From Streptomyces sp. NBC_01478 (lineage in GTDB: Bacteria > Actinomycetota > Actinomycetes > Streptomycetales > Streptomycetaceae): a DNA stretch of 64,000 nt. The position numbers were made by a program, and so were the translations under genes. The notes beneath the pieces were generated by a model that was given only the letters and a program-made list of their open reading frames with translations, was not told the DNA's origin and searched no databases. The stretch spans positions 9,033,501 to 9,097,500 of the forward strand of contig NZ_CP109444.1 of NCBI RefSeq assembly GCF_036227225.1. Reading direction: 5' to 3'. This document shows positions 41,134 through 49,270 of this stretch, in pieces (the first letter of the stretch is position 1; every line of letters starts with the position of its first letter).

Positions 41134-42108
41134 TCACGCCGAGCGGGACATGGCCGCAAGCATCGCGGTCTCGGGCATCTCCTCCTCAAGCCAGCCGTTG
41201 CGGTACACCGTGTCCAGATAGCGTTCGCCCAGGTCAGGAGCGATCGCCACCGCCGTCGTGCCGTGCCGCCCATGGCGCGCGAGCCACTGCTCGGCCCCGC
41301 TGACGACCGTGCCGGTGGACCCGCCGAACAGGAAGCCCCGCGCGGCCAGCCGACGGCAGGTCTGCACGGTGTCCGCCTCCTCGACATGGATCACGTCGTC
41401 GATGTACGACATGTCGAGGAAGGGCGACCCCACGCTGGTGCCGAGCCCCGGGATCATCCGGGGCCGCGCCTCCCCGCCGAAGGTGACCGAGCCGACGGCG
41501 TCCACGGCCACGATCCGCACCCGGCGCCGCCCCTGCCAGAACCAGCGCGCGCAGCCCATCAGCGTCCCGGTGGTGCCGGCGCCGACGAACAGCACGTCCA
41601 GTTGCGGGAACCGGCGCGCGATGGCGGGTGCCGTGGTGCGGTAGTGCGCCCGCCAATTCCCTTGGTTGGTGTACTGGTTGAGCCACACGTACCGCTCGTC
41701 CGAGGCGCACAGCGCCCGCACGTACGCGATCCGGGCGCCCAGGAAACCGCCGTGCGGGTCCGGCTGGTCGATGACGTGGACCGTGCTGCCCAGCGCCTCC
41801 ATCAGCCGCACCGTCGGCACGTTGCAGCGTCTGTCGGTGATGCAGAGAAACCCGTAACCGCGGCTCGCCGCGAGCACGCTCAGCGCCACCCCCAGGTTGC
41901 CCGACGACGACTCGACCAGCACCGAGCCGGGCCGCAGGATGCCGGCCCGCTCGGCGGCGTTCACCATCTCGGTGGCCGCCTTCAGCTTGACCGAGCCGGC
42001 GAAGTTGAAGCCCTCGCATTTCAGATAGAGCGGCAGTTCCAGTGCGGCCCGCAGGTCGACGTAGAGGTCGTCCTCGTTGAACTCCGCGGGATCGGAAATT
42101 ACAGCCAT
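41134..42108 (-). CDS. sbnA-like: SbnA-like PLP enzyme: N-(2-amino-2-carboxyethyl)-L-glutamate synthase
   Basis: 324 residues. Fold-type II PLP enzyme of the cysteine-synthase family: FNFAGSVKLKAATEMV with the PLP lysine (around residue 40), SSSGNLGVALS for phosphate binding, VGAGTTGTLMG as the glycine loop and FGGSTGTV near the C-terminus. Together with an SbnB-like gene 31 nt upstream it matches the pair that makes L-2,3-diaminopropionate from O-phosphoserine and glutamate. A plain cysteine synthase is less likely because of the SbnB partner and the NRPS context. It is the last gene of the five-gene operon. Confidence 0.87.
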   Translation of the reverse strand: MAVISDPAEFNEDDLYVDLRAALELPLYLKCEGFNFAGSVKLKAATEMVNAAERAGILRPGSVLVESSSGNLGVALSVLAASRGYGFLCITDRRCNVPTVRLMEALGSTVHVIDQPDPHGGFLGARIAYVRALCASDERYVWLNQYTNQGNWRAHYRTTAPAIARRFPQLDVLFVGAGTTGTLMGCARWFWQGRRRVRIVAVDAVGSVTFGGEARPRMIPGLGTSVGSPFLDMSYIDDVIHVEEADTVQTCRRLAARGFLFGGSTGTVVSGAEQWLARHGRHGTTAVAIAPDLGERYLDTVYRNGWLEEEMPETAMLAAMSRSA

Positions 42109-42139
42109 GTTCTCCCCCTAGTGGTGCGCCACGATCTGC

Positions 42140-43168
42140 TCAGCCGTACCGGCGCAGCTCGTGGAAGAAGCCGTCGACGACCTGGAGTTCGCCCCGCCGA
42201 ACCACTTCGTCATGGACGAACCTGCCGACCGCGAGGTCGAGCACCCCGAGCCCGAAGGGCGAGAACACCACCGTCCGGTCGGCCGGTACGGTCACTCGCC
42301 CGGTCAGTACGTCGTCCAGCGTGCCGTCGATGAACTCCCGCCCCCCGGTGGCCTGTTCGGCCAGATGCGGCGAGGTGTCGGCCTTCAGGCAGTGCTCGAC
42401 GTCGTCCACGAAGTTGGCGGACTCGAGCAGGATCGCCGGGTCGAGATCCCGCAACGACACGTGCAGGACCAGCGGATGGTGGTCGAACCAGGCCGGATCG
42501 TGCACATGGGGCGAGCCGGCGATCGTCGCGAACACCACCAGATCGCTGGAGCGCACCAGGCCCTCGAGCTTGTCGTGCACGGTGATCCGCCCCGGTGCGC
42601 CCGACCGCTCCAGATACCCCCGGAACCCCTCCGCGCTGTCCGCGGACAGGTCGTGCACGCCCGTCTCCTCGAACTCCCAGCCGGTGCCGAGGAGATGGGT
42701 GTGGATGTAGCGGGCGATCAGGCCCGTCCCGACGAACCCGACCCGCAGCGGCCGCGTCCGGCCCCGGCTGAGCCGGTCGGCCGCGAGGGCCGCCGAGCTC
42801 GCCGTACGGGTCGCGCTGATCACCGAACTCTCCAGGCAGGCGTACGGATAGCCGGTGTCCGGGTCGTTGAGGATCAGCACCGCCGAGGCCCTGGGCAGCC
42901 CCGACCCGGTGTTCCCCGGGAAACTGGAGATCCACTTCAGACCGTCCACCCGCGACGGCCCCCCGAGTGACGCGGGCAGCGCGATGATCCGGGACGACGG
43001 ACGGTCCGGGAAGCGCAGGAAGTACGACGGCGGGTTCACCGACTCGCCCGCGCCGTGCAGCCGGTAGGTGGCCTCCACGAGGTCGGCGATCTCCGACTCC
43101 CGTCCGGCCAGGGCCTGTTGGACCTGTGCGCCGCTGACGACCGCGAACGACGGCGTCTCGATGCTCAT
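42140..43168 (-). CDS. sbnB-like: SbnB-like dehydrogenase: 2,3-diaminopropionate-forming
   Basis: 342 residues from ATG at 43168 (GGGAGGGC upstream, 4-nt overlap with the dioxygenase gene). Ornithine cyclodeaminase/mu-crystallin fold with Rossmann motif VGFVGTGLIARYIHTHLL (around residue 147) and NAD-loop residues; GESVNPPSYFLRFP and DGLKWISSFPGN in the N-terminal dimer domain match the SbnB subgroup. Known family reaction: NAD-dependent oxidative hydrolysis of N-(2-amino-2-carboxyethyl)-L-glutamate to 2-oxoglutarate and L-2,3-diaminopropionate. The freed 2-oxoglutarate is also the co-substrate of the dioxygenase encoded just upstream. Confidence 0.87.
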   Translation of the reverse strand: MSIETPSFAVVSGAQVQQALAGRESEIADLVEATYRLHGAGESVNPPSYFLRFPDRPSSRIIALPASLGGPSRVDGLKWISSFPGNTGSGLPRASAVLILNDPDTGYPYACLESSVISATRTASSAALAADRLSRGRTRPLRVGFVGTGLIARYIHTHLLGTGWEFEETGVHDLSADSAEGFRGYLERSGAPGRITVHDKLEGLVRSSDLVVFATIAGSPHVHDPAWFDHHPLVLHVSLRDLDPAILLESANFVDDVEHCLKADTSPHLAEQATGGREFIDGTLDDVLTGRVTVPADRTVVFSPFGLGVLDLAVGRFVHDEVVRRGELQVVDGFFHELRRYG

Positions 43169-44169
43169 GCCGCCCTCCCGCCGGCCGACGGGGCGAGGTC
43201 CGCGGGCCGCACCGGATCGCCGAGCCCGGCGAGCACCTCGCGCGGCCCCTCGAACGGCTCCCGGCCGTGCGCGGTACGGATGTTGTCCACCAGCAGCAGA
43301 TCCCCCGAGCGCCACGGCTCGCGTTTGACGTGCGCGTCGTAGGCCTCGTTGATGGCCGCCACGATGTCCGCGCCGACCGGATCGCCGTTGCCGAAGCGGG
43401 TGTTGAAGGGCAGCGCGTCCGCGCCGTAGACGTCGACCAGGTACTCGCGCACTTCGGGCTCCATCGTCCACTCGTTCAGGAACGCGATCTGGTTGAACCA
43501 GCAACGGCGGCCGGTGACCGGGTGCCGCAGGACGGCGGCGCGGCGCTGCCGGGTGCGCAGCGAACCGTCGTGCTGCCAGGCGAACTCGATGCCCTGGGCG
43601 CGGCAGTAGCGCTCCACGGTGGCGCGGTCGTCGGTGCCGAAGGCCTCGGCGACCGACGCCCCGATCTCCTCGTGGTACGTCCGGGTCAGCATCCAGCCCT
43701 CCCGCTCGAACCGCTCCACCAGCGGTACGGGCAGTGAGCCGAGGACGGCCTCGGCGTCGGCGACCGGGGTCGCGCCGCCCTGTGCCGGCGCCTCCAGGCA
43801 GGCGAAGAGCAGCAGGCCGGGGAACTCCAGGGCGTAGCTCAACTCGTGGTGCTGGCACATCGGTTGGTCGGTCGGCCACTTCGTGGCGGAGTACACGCCC
43901 TCCGCGTAGGTACGGCGGGGCGCGAACGGCTCCCGGTCGGCCATCAGGGAGTCGGTGAGCCGCCGGAAGACGGTCTCGGCCCCGGCCGGGTCGGAGAGGC
44001 CCAGCCCGCGGACCAGGACGCAGCCGTGCTCGGCGACGACGGAACGCAGTGCCGCGCGGTGTCCGGCGGTCCAGCCGACCGGGTCCGATCCGACGTCGGC
44101 GTGCAGGAGGGGTGGGCTGTCCGGGCTCAGGGCCACGGAGTTGAGCAGCGTCGCGGAAGAGAGCGACAT
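43165..44169 (-). CDS. TauD/TfdA-family Fe(II)/2-oxoglutarate dioxygenase
   Basis: 334 residues. Iron ligands are visible as HHELSY (H-x-E-type pair, around residue 108) and the distal His in IRTAHGREPFEGPRE (around 304), with the 2-oxoglutarate-binding Arg in GREPF. The family contains amino-acid hydroxylases of peptide natural-product pathways such as VioC and clavaminate synthase, and RTYAEGVYSATKWPTDQPM is reminiscent of that group. Overlaps the SbnB-like gene by 4 nt. Probable role: hydroxylation or desaturation of Dap, of a precursor, or of the polymer. The exact substrate is inference only. Confidence 0.82.
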   Translation of the reverse strand: MSLSSATLLNSVALSPDSPPLLHADVGSDPVGWTAGHRAALRSVVAEHGCVLVRGLGLSDPAGAETVFRRLTDSLMADREPFAPRRTYAEGVYSATKWPTDQPMCQHHELSYALEFPGLLLFACLEAPAQGGATPVADAEAVLGSLPVPLVERFEREGWMLTRTYHEEIGASVAEAFGTDDRATVERYCRAQGIEFAWQHDGSLRTRQRRAAVLRHPVTGRRCWFNQIAFLNEWTMEPEVREYLVDVYGADALPFNTRFGNGDPVGADIVAAINEAYDAHVKREPWRSGDLLLVDNIRTAHGREPFEGPREVLAGLGDPVRPADLAPSAGGRAA

Positions 44170-44224
44170 CTCGGTGTTCCTTTCGGTGGTGCTGTTGTGC
44201 GTTCGACCGGGGGTGCGGCAGGTC

Positions 44225-46312
44225 TCAGGAAGAGACGGGCGGGTCCAGCAGTCCGGCCAGGTCCGCGAGGACCGGGTGACGGGTGACGTCCTTGAGGCTG
44301 ATCGCCCGGTCGAGGGCGACCGCCAGCTTCACCGCGGCCAGCGAGGTGCCGCCGCGGTCGAAGAAGTGGTCCTGGCGGCCGATCCGGTCGGCCGGGATCC
44401 CCAGCACCGCCGCCCACGCGTCCGCCAGCCGGCGCTCGGCGGGCGTGTCGGGCCCGTCGCCCACGGCGTCCAGGTCACCGGCGAGCGCGGTCAGCGTCCG
44501 CCGGTCGGTCTTGCCGTTGGCCGTCAGCGGCAGCGACGCCCGCCAGTGCACGACCGACGGCACCATGTACGCGGGCAGCGACTCGGCGAGCCGTTCGCGC
44601 ACGGCGGCGGCCTCCACGGGCCGCGCACCCGTGCAGAACGCCACCAGTTGCGTCCCGCGCACGACGACCACCGCGCCGTCCCGCACCCCGTCCACCCGCA
44701 GCAGCGCGTTCTCGATCTCGCCGATCTCGATGCGGAAGCCGCGGATCTTCACCTGGCTGTCCCGGCGCCCCAGGAACTCCAGCTTCCCGTCAGGGCGCCA
44801 GCGCCCGTGGTCGCCGCTGCGGTACAGCCGCTCGCCGGGCCGGTACGGGTCCTCGGTGAAGGCCGCCCTGGTCCGCTCGGGATCGTTGACGTACCCCCGG
44901 CCGACACACACACCGGAGAAGACGATCTCGCCGGGCGCCCCCAGCGGCACGGGCACCAGATCCTCGTCGACGACGTACACCCGCACATTGGAGACGGGCC
45001 GCCCGAGCGGGACACGGGCCCCGTCCGGCGCCCGGTCCATGACCTCGTGGTTGGTGTCGTCCGAAGTCTCCGTCAAACCATAGGCGTTGACGAGCCGCAC
45101 CCCGGGCCGCGCCGCGAACCAGCGCTCCACGAGCTCCTTCTTCACCGCCTCCCCGGTCACCGACACACAGCGCAGCTCGGGGAGTTGACGCGGCTGCCGC
45201 TCCAACTCGGCCAGGACCGCCTCCAGATACGACGGCACGACCTGGAGCACGTTCACGTGCCCTTCGTCGACCGTGTCGACGAACCGCGCCACGTCCAGGA
45301 TCACGTCCTGCTCCACCAGCAGCGTCCGCCCGCCCACGAGCGGCGCGCAGACCAACTGCCACAGGGAGATGTCGAAGCACTGCGGGGCGGTCTGCGCGAC
45401 CACCTGCCCGGCCCCGATCCCCAGGTCGTCGAGCTTGGCGAACACATGGTTGAGGAACCCCGCGTGCTCGCACATCGCGCCCTTGGGCTCACCCGTGGAG
45501 CCGGACGTGAAGTAGATGTAGGCGAGTTGACCGGGCTGGACCGCGATCCCGAGATCACCGTCCGAGTGGCCCTCGGCGTACGCCTCGTCGACGTAGAGCG
45601 TGCCCTGGGCCGGGTGGTCCAGCGCGCCGTCGCTGCCGCGCTCGGTCAGCACCAGTGCGCACCCGGCGCGCTCCAGCACTCGCGCGACCCGGTCGGCCGG
45701 GAAGTGCGGCTCGACGGGCAGATACACCCCGCCCGCCTTGAACACGGCGAGCACGGCGGCCATCCAGTCCAGGTTCCGCTCCAGGACCACGGCGACGACA
45801 CCCTCGCGGGTCAGTCCCCGGGAGAGCAGCGCCCGACTCAGTTGGTTCGCCCGGGAGTTGAGCTCCCGGTAGGTCCACTGCCGCTCGCCCTGCACGGCGG
45901 CGACCGCGTCCGGGCACACCGTCACCATGTCCTCGAACAGCTCGTGCACCCGCCGGTCCGGCAGTTCGCGCCGCGGACCCGCCAACTCGTCCAACTGGAA
46001 GCGGAGTTCGGCGTCCGACAGCAGGACCGGCCGGTCCGGCTCGGTCAGCGCGGTCAGGTGATAGCCCGCGATCCGGGCGGCGGCCTCGGCGTCGAGGACC
46101 TCGGTGCGGTACCGCAGCCGCAGTGTGCGGCCGGTGACGCTCACCCGCAACGCCGGGTCCTCTTCGGCGGGTTCGCCGGACAGCGCGCCGAGGACCCTGG
46201 CATGGGCGGCCTTCAGTTCGGCGGGCGTGATCAACAGCCCGTCGGGCAGGGACACTTCGTACTCCGCCACACCGGGCACCGGAGTGAGCGTCCACCGCGG
46301 AATGATCTCCAT
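44225..46312 (-). CDS. Stand-alone NRPS adenylation-thiolation protein (A-T)
   Basis: 695 residues from ATG at 46312 (GGGGGAA upstream). Residues 1-110 resemble the tail of a condensation domain. The A domain runs about 125-600: YIYFTSGSTGEPKGA (A3), FDISLWQL (A4, keeping the code Asp for the amino group), NAYGLTETSD (A5), YRSGDHGRWRPDG (A7), KIRGFRIEIGEIE (A8) and LTANGKTDR (A10 lysine). The T domain carries DRGGTSL with phosphopantetheine Ser657. There is no C or TE domain. Context (Dap biosynthesis genes and a downstream-acting membrane Pls-like protein encoded upstream) suggests it activates Dap or hydroxy-Dap and passes it to the membrane synthetase. Specificity cannot be read with confidence by eye. 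Confidence 0.88.
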   Translation of the reverse strand: MEIIPRWTLTPVPGVAEYEVSLPDGLLITPAELKAAHARVLGALSGEPAEEDPALRVSVTGRTLRLRYRTEVLDAEAAARIAGYHLTALTEPDRPVLLSDAELRFQLDELAGPRRELPDRRVHELFEDMVTVCPDAVAAVQGERQWTYRELNSRANQLSRALLSRGLTREGVVAVVLERNLDWMAAVLAVFKAGGVYLPVEPHFPADRVARVLERAGCALVLTERGSDGALDHPAQGTLYVDEAYAEGHSDGDLGIAVQPGQLAYIYFTSGSTGEPKGAMCEHAGFLNHVFAKLDDLGIGAGQVVAQTAPQCFDISLWQLVCAPLVGGRTLLVEQDVILDVARFVDTVDEGHVNVLQVVPSYLEAVLAELERQPRQLPELRCVSVTGEAVKKELVERWFAARPGVRLVNAYGLTETSDDTNHEVMDRAPDGARVPLGRPVSNVRVYVVDEDLVPVPLGAPGEIVFSGVCVGRGYVNDPERTRAAFTEDPYRPGERLYRSGDHGRWRPDGKLEFLGRRDSQVKIRGFRIEIGEIENALLRVDGVRDGAVVVVRGTQLVAFCTGARPVEAAAVRERLAESLPAYMVPSVVHWRASLPLTANGKTDRRTLTALAGDLDAVGDGPDTPAERRLADAWAAVLGIPADRIGRQDHFFDRGGTSLAAVKLAVALDRAISLKDVTRHPVLADLAGLLDPPVSS

Positions 46313-46356
46313 CGTTCTCTTTCCCCCCTGTTTCCTTCCCCCTGCGGCACGAGCCG

Positions 46357-48810
46357 TCAGGGAGCCATGTGCTGTCCGGCACGCCGAGGCGCCACCGCCG
46401 GATTCCCGCCCCATCGCGACCGCGCCGGCATCTCCTCGCCCTTCATCAGGAAGGAGTCGGCGGCCAGTTCGGCCCCGTCGCCCATCGACACGCCGTAGTG
46501 GACGAGCGCACCCACCCCGAGGGTGCAGCGGGCGCCGATGGTGATCATTTCGGACTTGAAGGTGCCGTCCTCCTGCGAGTGCGACTGCACCTTGGTGTGC
46601 GCCGCCAGCGTGCAGTCGTCGCCGATCGTGGTCAGCGTGCGCTCGGTGATGTAGGCACCGTCGTCGAAGATCCTGCGGCCCATGCGTACGCCCAGCAGCC
46701 GCCAGATCAGGTTCTTGAACGGTGTCCCGTTGAACACCTGGATGTAGGTGTCCGGCACCTTCCACAGCCGCTCGTGCCACCAGAAGTACGGGTCGTAGAT
46801 CGAGCACAACTTCGGCTCCAGCGGCCGGAATCCGCCGACCATGCGCTCCACCAGCACGTAGTACCCGGCGGTGAAGCCGAGCCCGAGCATCAGGGACGCG
46901 CCGATCAGCAGCCCCCCGCCGATGCCCTCGCCCCCGTACAGGTCGACGGCGGCGAAGCCGAGCACGGTGAGCACGAACCAGTGCAGCCAGCGCACGAACA
47001 GGTACAGGCCCATCGAGCGCAGGTTGGAGCGGTTCTTCGCGGCCAGCCGGCGCTTCAGCTCGTCGCCCTCGCGCAGATGGTCGAAGCGGCTGTCACGCTC
47101 CACCGAGCGCGGGATCTCGAAGCAGGGCGAGCCCAACAGGCCCACGCCCTCCCGGAGTTCGCCGTCGATCGGCACCATCACCTTCGTGGCGAGCAGACAG
47201 TTGTCGCCGGTGCGGCCGCCCGAGGGGTAGGCGATGTTGTTGCCCAGGAAGTTGCGCGGCCCGATCACAGCGCGCGAGAGCCTGAACGACGTACTGGAGA
47301 AGTCCGCGTTGACGATCGACAGACCGTCCGCGACCATCGTGCCGCTTCCCACCGTGGCCAGATACGGCGTCTCGTGCTGCACCTCCGTACCGAAGTTGGA
47401 GCCGGTCTGCTCCACCTCGCCGAGGTCGTAGCCGATCGCCTTCAGATAGCCGACGATGTACGAGCTGTCGCCGTACAGCCACTTGAAGAACTTCAGGTTG
47501 GTCATCCGCGCCACCGCGCGCTGCACCGAGTAGTGGAAGCCGTACAGCGGATACACCCGGTCGGGGCGCAGCAGCGGACGGAGCAGCCGGGGCAGCAGCG
47601 ACACGGAGGCGAAGCCGAGCACGACGAACCCGACGAACGCCACCAGGGACAGGCCCAGCGCCTCGCCGTAGAACCGGGCCGAGTCGAGGTCGTGGGTGTT
47701 CGGATCCAGCAGGTGGTCGAGGGCCGGGACCACGGTCAGCGCCATGTAGGTGCCGCCGAGCGCGAGCGGGACGTAGACCAGCAGCATCTGCAGGAGGGCG
47801 GTCAGGCCGTAGCCGAAGCGGCGCGGCGTCGAGCAGTCCGCGGCCGGGATCCGGACGTAGTCGACGTCCGTGGGCTGGGCCGGGGAGCCGTGCGCCCGCC
47901 CGCCCGCCGGGACCTGGGCGCCGTCGTACAGGGCGGAGGAATGGCCGAGTTGGGACCCGTCGCCCATGACCGTGCCGATGTCGAGGACGGTCTTCTCGCC
48001 CACGTACACCTCGCTGCCGAGCGTGACGCGGCCGGTGCGGATGCGCCCGGCGTGCGCCTGGTAGCAGAGGAAGAAGGTGTCCTTGCGGATGACCGTTCCG
48101 GCACCGATGGTCAGCAGGTCGGTACAGACCGGCACGGAGTGGGACAGGATCGTGACGCCCTTGCCGATCCGGGCGCCGAGGGCGCGCAGATACAGGACGT
48201 AGAGCGGGTTGCCGGCGAACAGGACCATCGGGTTGGCGTGCAGCAGCGCCTTGACCGTCCAGAACCGGACGTAGGCGAGGCCCCAGACCGGGAACTCGGT
48301 CTCCTTCCAGCGGCCCACGAGAACCCACTTGGCCACCACCGGCACCGTGCACACGCCGATGAACACCGCGCCGCCGAATATCGCGGACCGCAGATATACC
48401 TGGACGACTCCGTTACCGGAGGAAACCCATTCGTAGCCGCGTCCGGTGACCATCCCGGCGAGCGCGCAATACAGCGCGAAAACGAGGAACTGAAGCGCCC
48501 CGCACAGCAGATAGCGCGCTGTGCTCCCGGCCGGCGTCTCCGCCGCCTCGACCACTGCGGCGGGCTCGGGGGTGTCGGCGAGCGCCGCCGCCAGGCTGCG
48601 GATCGTCGGATATCCGTAGACGTCCCGCATCGACACCGACGGCAGATCCTCGCGTTTTCTGACCCGGGCGCAGAAGTGCGCCATCACCAGCGAGTTGGCC
48701 CCCAGGTCGTCGAAGAAGTGACTGTCGAGGGGTATGTCTTCCTTGCGTACGACACCGGCCAGGACCTCCGCGAGGACGGTCTCGGTGACGGTGCCGGGTT
48801 TTCCCACCAC
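46357..48810 (-). CDS. Membrane T-TM-C1-C2-C3 protein related to the C-terminal part of epsilon-poly-L-lysine synthetase (Pls)
   Basis: 817 residues. T domain 10-80 with DDLGANSL and phosphopantetheine Ser40. Six membrane helices at about 100-122, 139-164, 333-362, 386-410, 601-622 and 629-655. Between and after them lie three left-handed-beta-helix acyltransferase-like domains: C1 about 200-310, C2 about 430-570, C3 about 690-805 (for example LTTIGDDCTLAAHTKVQSHS). This is the order T-TM-C1-TM-C2-TM-C3 of Pls, the enzyme that strings free amino acids into isopeptide homopolymers, but without its A domain. The A domain is encoded next door. Family function plus context gives a split homopoly(amino acid) synthetase. 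First gene of the operon, 44 nt before the A-T gene. Confidence 0.88.
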   Translation of the reverse strand: MVGKPGTVTETVLAEVLAGVVRKEDIPLDSHFFDDLGANSLVMAHFCARVRKREDLPSVSMRDVYGYPTIRSLAAALADTPEPAAVVEAAETPAGSTARYLLCGALQFLVFALYCALAGMVTGRGYEWVSSGNGVVQVYLRSAIFGGAVFIGVCTVPVVAKWVLVGRWKETEFPVWGLAYVRFWTVKALLHANPMVLFAGNPLYVLYLRALGARIGKGVTILSHSVPVCTDLLTIGAGTVIRKDTFFLCYQAHAGRIRTGRVTLGSEVYVGEKTVLDIGTVMGDGSQLGHSSALYDGAQVPAGGRAHGSPAQPTDVDYVRIPAADCSTPRRFGYGLTALLQMLLVYVPLALGGTYMALTVVPALDHLLDPNTHDLDSARFYGEALGLSLVAFVGFVVLGFASVSLLPRLLRPLLRPDRVYPLYGFHYSVQRAVARMTNLKFFKWLYGDSSYIVGYLKAIGYDLGEVEQTGSNFGTEVQHETPYLATVGSGTMVADGLSIVNADFSSTSFRLSRAVIGPRNFLGNNIAYPSGGRTGDNCLLATKVMVPIDGELREGVGLLGSPCFEIPRSVERDSRFDHLREGDELKRRLAAKNRSNLRSMGLYLFVRWLHWFVLTVLGFAAVDLYGGEGIGGGLLIGASLMLGLGFTAGYYVLVERMVGGFRPLEPKLCSIYDPYFWWHERLWKVPDTYIQVFNGTPFKNLIWRLLGVRMGRRIFDDGAYITERTLTTIGDDCTLAAHTKVQSHSQEDGTFKSEMITIGARCTLGVGALVHYGVSMGDGAELAADSFLMKGEEMPARSRWGGNPAVAPRRAGQHMAP

Positions 48811-49270
48811 GTGGCTCCTTGGTGCTGATCATTGTCTTTGAATTGCCAAAATCGCCAAAGACGAATACGGCACACGCGAAACGGGTGGGGTGAAAGTAGA
48901 TTTCTGGGACGGGGTCCCGGTCATGGACCCAATGTGATTCCCCCGAGTCGTGTGCGCTGACGTCGTCCCAACGTGCGCAACGAATGCAGTCCGGATTATT
49001 TCTGGACATTCTGGAACGGGTCAAGGCCGTTTTGGGCAATGGCGCTTTTTCGTCTTCGCGGGGTGCGCTGCGGGTCAATCAGGATTGACGGCCGAAGTCC
49101 TCACCGGGACACTCTTCAAAACAACCCTTAAAATATCGAAAGCCATTTCGAATTCCCGGCCGAAAAGTTTCGGCCAGCGCGAGCATGACATCACCGTCCC
49201 GTGGGCGCCCCGTCCCGGCCGGTGACCCCGGGGGGCGAGTGCATCCCGGCGCGCCGGATACCTTTAGGAC
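48811..49270. promoter_or_regulatory. 460-nt divergent region, relatively AT-rich, upstream of the polymer operon
   Basis: No convincing gene. Base composition is clearly less GC-rich than the flanks (for example 48830-48900 and 49110-49170). It holds the promoters of the Pls-like operon (minus) and the BrkB-like gene (plus), and an inverted repeat at 49158-49175. A local drop in GC at the head of a biosynthetic operon is common for regulator-binding regions. Confidence 0.5.
49158..49175. promoter_or_regulatory. Perfect inverted repeat GGCCGAAA-ag-TTTCGGCC
   Basis: 8-bp arms with a 2-nt spacer in the AT-rich divergent region. The close spacing favours a DNA-binding site for a dimeric regulator over a transcript hairpin. 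Confidence 0.4.

Noticed and set aside
43180..43879. Upstream extension of the SbnB-like frame.
   Set aside because: It lies under the dioxygenase gene, and the SbnB family N-terminus begins at 43168.
44170..48810. A single fused Pls gene broken by sequencing error.
   Set aside because: The A-T protein has its own ribosome-binding site, start and condensation-like N-terminal segment, the gene order is inverted relative to Pls, and each protein has its own T domain. A real split is the better reading.
49022..49270. Short open frames in the divergent region upstream of the Pls-like gene.
   Set aside because: No ribosome-binding sites, no family-like sequence and no conserved start context.
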